A stretch of 64,000 bases of DNA from Streptomyces albireticuli (GTDB taxonomy: Bacteria > Actinomycetota > Actinomycetes > Streptomycetales > Streptomycetaceae), in contig NZ_CP021744.1 of NCBI RefSeq assembly GCF_002192455.1, forward strand, positions 5,241,501 through 5,305,500, read 5' to 3'. The notes beneath the pieces are model-generated. The model saw only the letters and a list, made by a program, of their open reading frames with translations. It was not told the DNA's origin and did no database searches. Positions 27,467-36,926 of the stretch are shown one piece after another. Position 1 is the first letter of the stretch. The number at the start of each line of letters is the position of its first letter. A program made the translations under genes and the position numbers.

Positions 27467-29040
27467 GTACGGGTCCCTTCCCCACGGTCCCCGGTGCCGG
27501 CGCCCCGGCGCCGTACGGTCCCGTGGCGGTGCTTGCGGTGCTTGTTGTTCCCGGCGCCGGCGCCGCTCTTGCCGGGCGGCGCCGTCTTGCTCTTACGGGG
27601 CAGGTAGACGAGGGCCTCCGTGGCCGCGAAGCGCAGCACGAAGGTGGTGAGCAGAGCGATCACCGTGGCGGTCAGCACCCCGAGGCGGAGGGAGCCCACG
27701 AGGAAGGCGATCAGGGGGATGCGCAGCAGCAGATCGGCGTTGGCCAGCAGCGCGAAGCGGCCGACCCGGTCCGCCCAGTGGCGGTGCCGCCGCCGGTCGC
27801 GGAACAGCAGCACCTCGATGAGCAGGAAGTTCCACAGCACGCCGAACTGGTTGGCGACGATCTCCGCCGGGAGGTAGTGCAGCCCGGCGGTGGTCAGCAG
27901 ATGGAGCCCCAGGAGGTTCGGCAGGAAGCCGGTGAGGCCGATGAGACCGAAGAGGAGCATCCGGGCCACGGAGGACGCCGTGCGCAGCGTGGTCAGGTGG
28001 CCGAGGAAGCGCAGGCCCTCGCGGGCCGTGGACTTCGACTCGCCCGCGAAGCGGTCCTGGAACGCGAACGGCAGCTCGGTGACGGCCGCAGGCCGGCAGC
28101 GTACGGCCAGCTCCAGCAGGACCTTGTAGCCCAGCGGCCGGAGCGCGTCGGCGTCTGCCGCCGCGACGGCCTCGCGGCGGATCGCGAAGAAGCCGCTCAT
28201 CGGGTCGCTGACGCCCTTCAGCAGGCGCGGGAAGGCGCCCTTGGCCAGCCAGGTCGCGGCGCGCGAGACCGCGACGCGGTAGCCGCCCGCCAGCCCGGCG
28301 CGGCTGCCACCGGGGCGGTAGCGGCTGGCGACGACCAGATCGGCGCCCTCCCGGAGGCCCGCCTCGACCAGCTCGGGGACGAGCGCGGGCGGGTGCTGGA
28401 GGTCGGCGTCCATCACCACGAACCAGCCGGGCTCCGGCGCGCCCCCGCGCAGCCCGCCCCGCATGCCCTCGACGACCGCGCCGCCGAGCCCGCCGACGGG
28501 CTCCCGGCGGTGGATGACGGAGACGGGGTACGGGCACGAGCGCGCCGCCTCCCGGACGGCCTCCACGGTGTCGTCCGTGCTGTCGTCGACGAAGAGGACG
28601 TCGCAGGGGAAGCGGGAGGGCAGTGCCTCGGTGAGGCGCCGGAGCAGCTCGCGGACGTTCCCCGACTCGTTGAAGGTCGGCACGATGACGGTGACCGTGG
28701 CGGCCCGGGGGACGGCGGCGGAGGGCGGCGCGGGCGTGGAGGAGGGGGAGGGGGCGGGGAGCGCGGCCGGAAGGCCGGGGCCCGGTGCGAATCCCGAATC
28801 GTCGGGGAAGCCGGACCCCGCGGCGAATCCTGAGCCGTCCGGGAAACCGGCGCCCGCGGCGAATCCGGAACCGTCCGGGAAGCCGGATCCCGGGGCGGAA
28901 CCGGAATCCGGCGGGAAGCCCGTGCCGGCCGGGTGGCACGCCTCCGTAGGCATCCTCGTGCCTGCCGGCCCTTCGGTCGCGCCCGGCACCCCCGCCTCCG
29001 GCGGTCCCACGCGCCGGCCCCGGGGACGGGAGAGCGTCAT
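27454..29040 (-). CDS. Family 2 glycosyltransferase fused to a GtrA-like membrane domain
   Basis: 528 residues, ATG 29040 overlapping the upstream gene's TGA (ATGA). Residues 1-110 are low-complexity, with 12-residue repeats of GSGFPDGSGFAA type. GT2 domain: VIVPTFNESGNVRELL (118-133), VDDSTDD (151-157) and DAD metal site (211-213), of dolichol/polyprenyl-phosphate mannosyltransferase type. The C-terminal GtrA domain (about 365-490) has four hydrophobic segments. Such enzymes load a sugar onto polyprenyl phosphate and help flip it, supplying GT39-type transferases like the next gene. Its 3' end overlaps the oxidase start by 13 nt. Confidence 0.9.
   Translation of the reverse strand: MTLSRPRGRRVGPPEAGVPGATEGPAGTRMPTEACHPAGTGFPPDSGSAPGSGFPDGSGFAAGAGFPDGSGFAAGSGFPDDSGFAPGPGLPAALPAPSPSSTPAPPSAAVPRAATVTVIVPTFNESGNVRELLRRLTEALPSRFPCDVLFVDDSTDDTVEAVREAARSCPYPVSVIHRREPVGGLGGAVVEGMRGGLRGGAPEPGWFVVMDADLQHPPALVPELVEAGLREGADLVVASRYRPGGSRAGLAGGYRVAVSRAATWLAKGAFPRLLKGVSDPMSGFFAIRREAVAAADADALRPLGYKVLLELAVRCRPAAVTELPFAFQDRFAGESKSTAREGLRFLGHLTTLRTASSVARMLLFGLIGLTGFLPNLLGLHLLTTAGLHYLPAEIVANQFGVLWNFLLIEVLLFRDRRRHRHWADRVGRFALLANADLLLRIPLIAFLVGSLRLGVLTATVIALLTTFVLRFAATEALVYLPRKSKTAPPGKSGAGAGNNKHRKHRHGTVRRRGAGTGDRGEGTRTCHH
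28789..28896 (-). repeat. Three 36-bp coding repeats in the glycosyltransferase gene
   Basis: Units 28789-28824, 28825-28860 and 28861-28896, with a partial fourth, encode in-frame Gly-Phe-Pro-Asp-Gly-Ser dodecapeptides in the disordered N-terminus of the GT2-GtrA protein. Confidence 0.85.
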
Positions 29041-30677
29041 CGCGCCGCCCCCGTCCCCGTGATCCGGCGGATCTCGATGCGGTCCGCGCCGCGCCCGAAG
29101 ACCGCGACGGTCCGGGAGTGCTCCAGCGCCCCCTGGACGACCGGCAGATGGGCCGCGTCGCGCCGCACCGTGGGCGAGGCGACCACGTAGTCCAGGTCGC
29201 GCCAGCCGCCGGGCAGGCTGCGGGCGACGGCCGGGTCCAGGTCGGCCTTGTAGAACCAGATGGCGCCCGTCCCCGGGGTGTAGCCGGCGTGCACGAGGTC
29301 GAGCCAGATCGCGTCGTCGGCGAGGACGCGCGTACGGGCCGGGTCCGCGACCCTGTCCCGGTCCCGCAGCCAGGACGTCGCGGCGCGGTACGGGGCGTTG
29401 ACGTCGGTGGTGACGGCGGCGCGGTCGCCGTCGTACCAGCGCGGCACCGTGTACGCGGCCGCCGCCCCGGTGAGCAGGACGACCGCGGTCCAGCGCGCGG
29501 GGTACCAGCGGCGCCGGAAGCCCGGGCGGGTGCGCAGCGTCTTCCCGGTGACGGCCGCGGCGAGCCCGGCCAGGGAGAGGGCCAGGAAGGGCAGCGCCTG
29601 GATGATGTACATCGCCGGCAGATAGCCGGAGGGGCGCAGCGCGACGACCGCGAGGATCAGCGCGGCGATCGCGGGACCGGCCATCGCCCGGGCCGTCACG
29701 GAGCGGCGGGTGAGGGCCATGAGCGCGAGCGCGGCGGCCAGCCCGCCGACCGGCAGCACCCGGTCGTAGTACAGCCAGGCGCTCAGCACTTGGTGGGCGG
29801 CTGAGCCGGGGTCGAGGAGGAAGCCCGAGCCGGCCCGGCTCATCTGGTACGTGACGCCGTCGACGAGCGAGACATGGCCGGGGCCGGGGAACAGCTCGTG
29901 GTTGAGGAGCGCGAGCAGCGGATAGGACAGGCCGATCAGCACGCAGACGGTCACCGCGCCCGTCACCGCGAACTTGCGGGTGTCGCGGTGGGTGTGGCGC
30001 CACATCGTCACCAGCAGCGCCGGCAGGACGACCAGCATGGTCTCCTTCGACAGCACGGCCACGGCGGCCGCGACGCCGGCCCCGAAGTGGTGCCACAGGT
30101 GCCGCCGCGGGGACGCGGCCAGGCAGAAGGCCAGCAGCGTCCACATCACGGCGATGTTGTCGAGGAAGATCTCCCGCTGGAGGACGACCGACAGCGGGGA
30201 CAGCCCGAACAGGGCCGTGCCGAGTCCCGCCGCCCAGAGCGGCAGCCCGAGCCGCCGCCCCAGCGCGTACACCAGCACCGCGCTCACCGCCGTCACCACC
30301 AGCATCGCGGCGCGCATGGGGGCGACCGTGAGGAGGTCGGGCGCGAGGACCGAGGGGAGCCAGGTGAGGGCGGCGATCTGGAGCCAGCCCAGGGGCGGGT
30401 GGTCGTACCAATAGGTGTAGTGGGCCAGGCCCTTGCCCTGCTGGACGGCCCACGCCTGGGCGAGGTACGTGCCCTCGTCGTCGCTGAGGTTGGGGTAGCC
30501 GGTGATGTTCCAGCCCTGGACCAGCAGGATCGCGATCAGCAGCAGCCCGCAGAGCGCCAGGTCGGGGCGGGAGCGGCGCAGCCGCAGCACGGGCCGGAGC
30601 GGGACCGGGGGGCCGGCCGCGGCCGGGCGGTAGAGGGTGTCGGGCCGGGCCTGGGCGGTGGGGAGGGTCGCGGTCAC
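29037..30677 (-). CDS. ArnT/PMT-like (GT39) membrane glycosyltransferase
   Basis: 546 residues from GTG 30677, which overlaps the upstream TGA (GTGA). The first extracytoplasmic loop carries NLSDDEGTYLAQAWAVQ and YWYDHPPLGW, the acidic-plus-DHPP pattern of phospholipid-carrier-dependent glycosyltransferases. About eleven hydrophobic helices follow, with a periplasmic C-terminal domain of about 120 residues (DVNAPYRAATSWLRDRD, LADDAIWLDLVHAG). It would transfer a sugar from polyprenyl phosphate to an acceptor outside the membrane. It acts downstream of the GT2-GtrA enzyme in the same operon. Confidence 0.88.
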   Translation of the reverse strand: MTATLPTAQARPDTLYRPAAAGPPVPLRPVLRLRRSRPDLALCGLLLIAILLVQGWNITGYPNLSDDEGTYLAQAWAVQQGKGLAHYTYWYDHPPLGWLQIAALTWLPSVLAPDLLTVAPMRAAMLVVTAVSAVLVYALGRRLGLPLWAAGLGTALFGLSPLSVVLQREIFLDNIAVMWTLLAFCLAASPRRHLWHHFGAGVAAAVAVLSKETMLVVLPALLVTMWRHTHRDTRKFAVTGAVTVCVLIGLSYPLLALLNHELFPGPGHVSLVDGVTYQMSRAGSGFLLDPGSAAHQVLSAWLYYDRVLPVGGLAAALALMALTRRSVTARAMAGPAIAALILAVVALRPSGYLPAMYIIQALPFLALSLAGLAAAVTGKTLRTRPGFRRRWYPARWTAVVLLTGAAAAYTVPRWYDGDRAAVTTDVNAPYRAATSWLRDRDRVADPARTRVLADDAIWLDLVHAGYTPGTGAIWFYKADLDPAVARSLPGGWRDLDYVVASPTVRRDAAHLPVVQGALEHSRTVAVFGRGADRIEIRRITGTGAAR

Positions 30678-31930
30678 GACGTGACGTCCTCTCGGGTGAG
30701 GTGCGCGCCGACGTGCTGGGTGAGCTCCCACTCGTTGCGGCCCCGCTGCTCCCGCCAGACCGCGCGGACAGCGGCCCCGGCGAGAAGGAACTGGTAGAAC
30801 GGGCCGCCGGCGATGAGCTTGAGGTAGTGGACCAGGCGCACCCGGAACCCGTACTGCTTGCCGAAGTCGTGCAGACCGACGACCTCGAAGACGAAGGTGA
30901 TGAAGGCCGTCACGGCCGGCAGGAACGTCAGCACGGCGATGTGGACGGGGACGTGCAGCAGGAGCGTCACCAGGACGTTGAGCGGGATGACGAGCCCGGT
31001 GAAGGCCTGGAAGAACGGGGTCATCAGGGTGTAGCGGGCGAGCATCCGCTGTCCCACGGTCGGCAGCCGGTGCCAGTCGCGCTTGCGGTAGACCTGGATG
31101 AAGCCCTGGTTCCAGCGGGTGCGCTGCTTGAGCAGGCTCATCAGGGAGCCGGGCGTCTCCTCGCGGGTCACCATCTCCGCGTCGTACGCGACGACGACGC
31201 GCTTGCCCCTGCTGGACAGCCGTACGCCCAGGTCGCAGTCCTCGGCCAGGCAGTCGGGGTCCCAGCCGCCGGCCTCGCGCAGCACGTCGGTGCGGACGAA
31301 GACGGTGTTGCCGCCGAGCGGGATGAAGCCCTTCGCGGCGTGCAGGTGCAGCCGGCTGCGGAACCAGAAGAAGTACTCCAGGCAGTTGCGCAGGCTGTAC
31401 CAGCTGGAGTGGAAGTTGATCAGCTGGACGCCGCCCTGCACCACGTCGGCGCCGGTGCTGCGGAAGGCGTGGTCGACGTGGGTGAGCAGGGCCGGGTGCA
31501 CCTGGTCCTCGGCGTCGAAGACCCCGACGACGTCGCCCAGGCAGTGCGGGAGGGCGGTGTTCAGGGCCTTCGGCTTGTTCTTCGCGGCGTGCGTGTCGGT
31601 GATCACCCGCACCCGGTTGGGCGCGGAGGCCGCGACGCGCTCGGCGACCTCGGCCGTGCCCGGGTCGTCGTGGCCGACGACGACGAGGATCTCGAAGCGG
31701 GCGTGGGTGGAGCGCAGCAGGCGCCTGACGGTGTGTTCGAGTACGGCCTGCTCGTGGCGGGCCGGCACCAGCAGCGAGAAGGACAGCGTGCCGTGGCCGC
31801 TCGGGCGCTCGAAGCGGGTGGCCGCGAGCGTCTCGGGCGTCCGCCAGGCGTGCATCTGCCACCAGAGCGTGAAGGCGGCCATCCAGAAGAGCGTCAGCGA
31901 AACGACGCAGACCAATACGGACGTGAGCAA
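30674..31930 (-). CDS. Processive family 2 glycosyltransferase (cellulose/hyaluronan synthase-like)
   Basis: 418 residues, TTG start at 31930 with an AGGGGGG ribosome-binding site. One N-terminal transmembrane segment (3-25) is followed by a GT2 domain with LLVPARHEQAVLEHTV, the DAED metal site, the EDCDLG acceptor motif and QRTRWNQGF, the Q-x-x-R-W signature of processive synthases. Three or four transmembrane segments close the protein (about 290-390). It has no PilZ domain. It probably polymerises and exports a polysaccharide. It is the first gene of a four-gene overlapping operon ending in a copper-radical oxidase that could modify the polymer. Confidence 0.9.
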   Translation of the reverse strand: MLTSVLVCVVSLTLFWMAAFTLWWQMHAWRTPETLAATRFERPSGHGTLSFSLLVPARHEQAVLEHTVRRLLRSTHARFEILVVVGHDDPGTAEVAERVAASAPNRVRVITDTHAAKNKPKALNTALPHCLGDVVGVFDAEDQVHPALLTHVDHAFRSTGADVVQGGVQLINFHSSWYSLRNCLEYFFWFRSRLHLHAAKGFIPLGGNTVFVRTDVLREAGGWDPDCLAEDCDLGVRLSSRGKRVVVAYDAEMVTREETPGSLMSLLKQRTRWNQGFIQVYRKRDWHRLPTVGQRMLARYTLMTPFFQAFTGLVIPLNVLVTLLLHVPVHIAVLTFLPAVTAFITFVFEVVGLHDFGKQYGFRVRLVHYLKLIAGGPFYQFLLAGAAVRAVWREQRGRNEWELTQHVGAHLTREDVTS

Positions 31931-32284
31931 AGAAGTCCCCCCTAGGACCCACGGATCAGGACGCGCGACAGGGCGCGAGACGGCGCGCTACGGCAGTGCG
32001 AAGCCGGCTGTCGGTCGCACGGCCGTCGAGCCCCCCGGCCGCCGCTGTGTGGCATGCCCCCTCACGCGACTCCCCAGTGCGCGTGTGTCTCCCCTTCGCT
32101 GGAGAGAGTAAGGGGGGAAGATGAAACGCAGGTGCTTAATTGATAAATCCCGTGTTTCCGAACTTACGGTCGAACAGGGGCAGTTGGGTGGTGAAAACGC
32201 CATAGGGGCGCGCCCCGGGGGCGCCCGCGGGCCTGGCCGGGGCCGCCCTTCCGTGCCGGTCCGGGCGGTGGGAAGCTGTCCTCT
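31931..32284. promoter_or_regulatory. 354-bp divergent region upstream of the polysaccharide operon
   Basis: No gene fits here. The segment 32110-32170 is strikingly A+T-rich for this genome (ttaattgataaatc) and is the likely promoter zone, giving the glycosyltransferase operon a 5' leader of about 200 nt on the minus strand. The leader includes purine/pyrimidine blocks and possible short stems, but no riboswitch consensus I can name. Confidence 0.45.
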
Positions 32285-32830
32285 ATGGGTGCATTGAGGC
32301 GCCTACGGGCCCGACAGGTGCTGTACGCCGCGGGGGTGGCCGCCCTCGTGGGCCCGGCCGCCCTGTCGCTCGTCGGCTGCGAACCGGCGGAAGCGGGCGG
32401 TCTCAACTCGGTGGCCGTCGCCGTCACCACCGACAAACGGGCCACCGGCCGGCTCCAGCACGACGGCTATCCGGTGCAGTGGCTGTCCTGCATCGGCACG
32501 GCCGAGGCGGGCGGCTCCACGGACAAGGGCTCGCCGCGCCCGGTGTCGGCCGTGGGGGTCGACTGCGAGGGCCGGACGGGCGGCGGCCAGAAGATCATCG
32601 TCTACGGCCGGGTCACGGGGATCCACGGCGAGACCTGTGTGCGGGGGCGGCTGACGGGCAAGGTGGACGGGAAGACGGCGTTCACGGCGGGGGTGCTGGG
32701 GGAGTGCGAGGGGAGTGGGAGCGGGTCGGGGAGGCCGGATGTCCAGCCGGAGAAGCCGGGTGGGAAGCCGGGTGGGCAGGGGCCGTCGCCGGACTGTACG
32801 GATGAGCACGGGAAGCCGAAGGGGAAGTAG
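32285..32830 (+). CDS. Secreted or lipoprotein-like protein of unknown function
   Basis: 181 residues. The N-terminal basic region and hydrophobic core (about 12-31) end in LSLVGCEPAE, which resembles a lipobox with Cys at about 32. The body (40-145) is Gly/Thr-rich and has paired Cys (LSCIG, VDCEG, ETCVRG, GECEG), suggesting a beta-rich exported domain with disulphides. The tail is a charged Gly-Pro-Lys linker. The family is not recognised. Confidence 0.7.
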   Translation: MGALRRLRARQVLYAAGVAALVGPAALSLVGCEPAEAGGLNSVAVAVTTDKRATGRLQHDGYPVQWLSCIGTAEAGGSTDKGSPRPVSAVGVDCEGRTGGGQKIIVYGRVTGIHGETCVRGRLTGKVDGKTAFTAGVLGECEGSGSGSGRPDVQPEKPGGKPGGQGPSPDCTDEHGKPKGK

Positions 32831-32836
32831 CCGCCG

Positions 32837-33055
32837 CGCGGGGCTCTTTCCCCGGCCCCGCCCCTTCCCGCCGCATCCGATGCGCGGCTCCGCCGCGTGG
32901 CGGGGGCGAGCCCCCGGGCCCCCTTTTCCGCGCTCCGCGCGGTGTCCTCAAGCGCCGGACGGGCTGAAATCAGCCCGTCCGGGGGCACCTCCCAGCGGTA
33001 GCTGGGGGAGCTTGAGGACATTCGGGAAGGGGCGGGGCGGGGACAAAGCCCCGCG
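32837..33055. repeat. Mosaic intergenic repeat, copy B
   Basis: About 219 bp. The ends form a near-perfect inverted repeat of about 33 bp (left cgcggggctctttccccg, right cggggacaaagccccgcg, plus the inner ccgccccttcccg/cgggaaggggcgg). The centre carries gccggacgggctgaa and cccagcggtagctggg, shared with the other copies. It fills the 306-bp gap between two plus-strand genes, leaving about 80 bp of promoter before 33137. Confidence 0.8.
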
Positions 33056-33136
33056 CAGCGGCACCCACCGGCCCCTCCCCACCCCCGCCCCACAACCCCG
33101 CTCCACCCGCCGCGAGCCCCCGCTTAGGCTGGGGGC

Positions 33137-34512
33137 ATGCCCGACGAGTCCCCCCTCATCAAGAGCCTGCGCACCGCCGTGGACGCCGCCCCCGACGACG
33201 TACCCCTGCGCCTTCACCTCGCCCAGCTCCTGCTCGACGCGGGACACGTCCAGGACGCCATCGCCCAGGCCGCCGGAGCGCTCCAGCGGGAACCGGGCAA
33301 CACCGACGCCCAGATGCTCATGGCCCGCGCCGTGGCGCCCGTGGCGCCCGTCGCACCCGCCACGCCCATACCCCCCGTCGCGCCCCCGCCCCGAGCGCCC
33401 CCGCGCGACTCGACGCGCCTCCCGTTGCCGACCCCGCCGCGGCCGCCGGAGCGCCCGCCCCGGCCACGACCGGCGACCCGTACGACTGGAAGCGCGCCGA
33501 GAACGAGCTCGCGGACGTCGTCCCGCCCCGCTTCGTCCAGCAGCCGGCCCCGGACGCCGCGCCCCAGGAGCCGGAGCTCCCCGAGGCCCCGCTCACCGTC
33601 GACGGATCCGGTACCGCCGACGACTCCTCCCTCTGGGAGGTCCAGCCGGGCGACATCACGCTCGCCGACGTCGGCGGCATGCACGAGGTCAAGGACCGGC
33701 TGGAGGCCGCCTTCCTCGCCCCCATGCGCAACCCCGAGCTGCGCAAGCTCTACGGCAAGAGCCTCCGCGGCGGCCTGCTGCTGTACGGTCCGCCCGGCTG
33801 CGGCAAGACGTACATCGCCCGCGCCGTCGCCGGCGAGCTCGGCGCCCGCTTCATGTCCGTCAGCATCAGCGACGTCCTCGACATGTGGATCGGCAACTCC
33901 GAGCGGAACCTCCGCCAGCTCTTCGAGACCGCCCGCCGCAACGCCCCCTGCGTCCTCTTCCTCGACGAGCTGGACGCCCTCGGCGCCAAGCGCAGCCAGA
34001 TCCGCAACACCGGCATGCGCAACACCGTCAACCAGCTGCTCACGGAGCTGGACGGCGTCGACGGCAGCGCCAACGACGGCGTCTTCGTCCTGGCCGCCAC
34101 CAACCACCCCTGGGACGTCGACACCGCGCTGCGCCGCCCGGGCCGCCTCGACCGGATGCTGCTCGTGCTGCCGCCCGACCGGACCGCCCGCGAGGGGATC
34201 ATCCACCACCACCTCAAGGACCGGCCCGTCGCCGGCATCGACCTGGCCAAGCTGGCCAAGCGGACCGAGGGGTTCTCCGGCGCGGACCTGCGGCACCTGT
34301 GCGAGTCGGCCGCCGAGCGGGCGCTCCTGGACTCGGTGCGCACCGGCCGCGCCCGCATGATCGAGATGTCCGACCTGCTCGGCGCTCTCGACCAGCTGCG
34401 GCCCTCCACCGGCCCGTGGTTCGCCTCGGCCCGCAACGTGGCGCAGTTCGCCAACGACGGCGGCGCGTACGACGAACTGCTCGCGTACCTGAAGCGGAAG
34501 AAGATGCTGTGA
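33137..34512 (+). pseudogene. AAA+ ATPase with N-terminal TPR-like region, interrupted by a frameshift
   Basis: The ATG at 33137 (TAGGCT ending 6 nt upstream, no ribosome-binding site) begins a TPR-like segment, SPLIKSLRTAVDAAPDDVPLR. The frame then changes by one base somewhere in the C-rich stretch 33345-33410. The downstream frame continues ATTGDPYDWKRAENELADVV and carries a complete AAA+ module: Walker A GPPGCGKT, Walker B VLFLDELDAL, sensor 1 AATNHPWD, arginine finger RRPGRLDR. Rejoined, it is about 458 residues, a FtsH/Cdc48-like AAA ATPase. Either a natural 1-base deletion or a homopolymer sequencing error explains it. The next gene overlaps its stop (GTGA). Confidence 0.7.
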
Positions 34513-35600
34513 GCGAGACGGTCAACCCGGTCGTCGCCCGTGCCATGGCGCTCATCGACGTCGACCGCTGCACCCAGGCCCAGGAGATCCTCTCGGGCCA
34601 TCTGGCGACGTTCCCGGACGACGCCCGGGCCTGGGAGCGGCTCTCGGTCTGCCGTTTCGAGGCGCGGGACTGGACGGGGGCGGTGCGGGCGGCGGACGAG
34701 GCCCTGCGGCTGAGCCCCGAGTTCGTCGACGCGCACCTGCGCCGCAGCGAGGCCTTCCGCGTCTGCGGCTGGACCAAGCAGGCGGTCGAGGCGGCCCGCG
34801 AGGGCGTCCGGCTGCTGCCCGAGGACCCGGCCCCCAGAGTGGTCCTGTCGCACGCCCTGCGGAAGCTCCCGGAGCAGGAGGGGCTCCAGGAGGCGTACGA
34901 CACCGCCCTGGAGGCGATACGCCTGGACCCGGAGCGCGTGGGCGCGCACTTCGCGCTCTACTTCGCCGCCTACGACATGGGCCGCAAGGACCTCGCGGCC
35001 CAGGCCATGGACCAGGTCCTCTCCTTCGACCCCGGCAACGCCGCCGCCCGCACCAACCTCGCGGCCCTGCGCACGGAGGACCCGAACGGCGACCTGTTCG
35101 CCGCCACCGAGGACCTCGCGGCGGCCCTGACCGTCCAGCCCGACTCCTGGCACGCCCGGCACAACCTCGATGTGGTCGCGCGGAAGCTGCTGAAGCAGGC
35201 GCGCTGGCCGGCGCTGGCCTCCCTGGTCATCGCGATGGCGACGGCGGTGGCCGGCGACACCGCGCCCGAAGGGCAGGGGCTGGGCCCGTCCATCCCGCTC
35301 GGGGCGCAGGCCGTGGGCCTCGGCGCCATCGTGGCGATGTGGGCCTGGTGCGTCCTGCTGACGCTCCGCAAGCTCCCCCGGTCCGTCCGCGGCTACCTGC
35401 TGCGGCTGCCCCGGCGGGTCCCCGCGCTGAAGGTGATGGCCGGCGGCGTCCTCTGGTGCGTGCTGTGCGCGGTGCTGCTGCTGACCTTCCCCTACGGCCC
35501 GCAGTGGTTCGTGGGCGTGTTCCTCAATTCCGGCTGGGTGGGACTGGCGGGGTGCATGATCTACAGCGCCAGGTCCAAGCGCCTCAGGACGCGCGGGTAA
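34509..35600 (+). CDS. TPR-repeat membrane protein
   Basis: 363 residues, GTG 34509 overlapping the ATPase stop (GTGA). The first ~225 residues are tetratricopeptide repeats (for example WERLSVCRFEARDWTGAVRAADEALRLSPE). Three hydrophobic segments follow (about 238-256, 270-292, 310-345). It is probably a membrane-anchored scaffold working with the upstream AAA ATPase, since the two are translationally coupled. No enzyme motif is visible. Confidence 0.8.
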   Translation: MSETVNPVVARAMALIDVDRCTQAQEILSGHLATFPDDARAWERLSVCRFEARDWTGAVRAADEALRLSPEFVDAHLRRSEAFRVCGWTKQAVEAAREGVRLLPEDPAPRVVLSHALRKLPEQEGLQEAYDTALEAIRLDPERVGAHFALYFAAYDMGRKDLAAQAMDQVLSFDPGNAAARTNLAALRTEDPNGDLFAATEDLAAALTVQPDSWHARHNLDVVARKLLKQARWPALASLVIAMATAVAGDTAPEGQGLGPSIPLGAQAVGLGAIVAMWAWCVLLTLRKLPRSVRGYLLRLPRRVPALKVMAGGVLWCVLCAVLLLTFPYGPQWFVGVFLNSGWVGLAGCMIYSARSKRLRTRG

Positions 35601-35645
35601 CATCCGGACCGGACCGTACGAGCCGACGACCCCGAGGAGCCACCG

Positions 35646-36005
35646 GTGGCGGGAGAACCGCAGGCCGACTGCCTGTTCTGCAAGATCGTCGCGGGGGAGG
35701 TGCCCGCGACCGTCGTCCGGGAGACCGACACGACCGTCGCGTTCCGCGACATCAACCCGCAGGCGCCCACGCACGTCCTGGTGATCCCCAAGGTGCACCA
35801 CCCGGACGCCGCGACCCTCGCGGCCGCCGAGCCGCAGATCGCCGCGGACATACTGCGCGAGGCCGGCCACGTCGCCGCGGCGGAGGGTGTGGACGCCTCG
35901 GGCTTCCGCATCGTCTTCAACACGGGCAGCGGCGCCGGACAGACCGTCTTCCACGCGCACGCCCACGTGCTCGGCGGACGCGGCCTCAACTGGCCCCCCG
36001 GCTAG
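35646..36005 (+). CDS. HIT-family nucleotide hydrolase (HINT-like)
   Basis: 119 residues, GTG 35646 with a GAGGAG ribosome-binding site. [13 protein letters not shown] near the N-terminus and the catalytic triad motif HAHAHVLGG (HxHxH) near residue 105 define a HINT-type phosphoramidase/nucleotide hydrolase. The typical length is about 115. RNase Z-like coding starts five bases after the stop, so the two form an operon. Confidence 0.92.
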   Translation: MAGEPQADCLFCKIVAGEVPATVVRETDTTVAFRDINPQAPTHVLVIPKVHHPDAATLAAAEPQIAADILREAGHVAAAEGVDASGFRIVFNTGSGAGQTVFHAHAHVLGGRGLNWPPG

Positions 36006-36009
36006 ACCC

Positions 36010-36921
36010 TTGTCCGTACGGGAACTGGTCGTCCTCGGCACCGCCAGCCAGGTGCCGACGCGCCATCGCAACCACAACGGCTACGTCCTGCTCTGGGACG
36101 GCGAGGGCATCCTCTTCGACCCCGGCGAGGGCACCCAGCGGCAGATGCTGCGCGCCGGGGTGGCTGCCCACGACCTGAACCGGATCTGCGTCACCCACTT
36201 CCATGGTGACCACTCCCTCGGGCTCGCGGGCGTCATCCAGCGCATCAACCTCGACCGGGTCCCGCACCCGGTCACCGCGCACTACCCGAGGAGCGGGCAG
36301 CGCTTCTTCGACCGGCTGCGGTACGCCACGGCCTACCGCGAGACGGTGGACCTGGCCCAGGAGCCGGTGACGGGCACCGGCGCGGTGCTCGCGCGCACCC
36401 CGTCGTACGTCCTGGAGGCGCGGCGCCTCTCGCACCCCGTCGAGTCCTACGGCTACCGCCTGACGGAGCCCGACGGGCGCCGGATGCTGCCCGAGCGGCT
36501 GAAGGCGGCCGGCATCGCGGGCCCGGACGTGGGGCGCCTCCAGCGGGAGGGCGCGCTCGGCGACGTCACCCTGGACGACGTCAGCGAGGTGCGCCGCGGG
36601 CAGCGGTTCGCCTTCGTGATGGACACCCGGCTGTGCGAGGGCGTGGAGGCCCTGGCGGAGGGCTGCGACATGCTCGTCATCGAGTCCACGTTCCTGGACG
36701 AGGACGAGTCGCTGGCCGTCGAGCACGGGCACCTGACGGCGGGCCAGGCCGCCCGGGTCGCCGCCGCGGCCGGCGTGCGCCACCTGGTGCTCACGCACTT
36801 CTCGCAGCGCTACGACGACCCCGCCGTCTTCGAGCGGCAGGCACGGGCGGCGGGCTTCACGGGCGAGCTGACCGTCGCCCGCGACCTGCTGCGCGTCCCG
36901 GTCCCCAAGAGGGGGCGCTGA
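36010..36921 (+). CDS. RNase Z-like MBL-fold endoribonuclease
   Basis: 303 residues from TTG 36010, 5 nt after the HIT stop. The motif [10 protein letters not shown] (HxHxDH) near residue 60 and the later FVMDTR Asp, [10 protein letters not shown] and LTHFSQRY His residues match the RNase Z order. The N-terminal [17 protein letters not shown] also fits RNase Z/BN, which trims tRNA 3' ends. No long flexible arm is visible, so a related phosphodiesterase is possible. Confidence 0.85.
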   Translation: MSVRELVVLGTASQVPTRHRNHNGYVLLWDGEGILFDPGEGTQRQMLRAGVAAHDLNRICVTHFHGDHSLGLAGVIQRINLDRVPHPVTAHYPRSGQRFFDRLRYATAYRETVDLAQEPVTGTGAVLARTPSYVLEARRLSHPVESYGYRLTEPDGRRMLPERLKAAGIAGPDVGRLQREGALGDVTLDDVSEVRRGQRFAFVMDTRLCEGVEALAEGCDMLVIESTFLDEDESLAVEHGHLTAGQAARVAAAAGVRHLVLTHFSQRYDDPAVFERQARAAGFTGELTVARDLLRVPVPKRGR

Positions 36922-36926
36922 GCGGT

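Noticed and set aside
31931-32284. c-di-AMP (ydaO-type) or other named riboswitch in the long leader
   Set aside because: No consensus core could be recognised by eye. Only A+T richness and leader length are supported.
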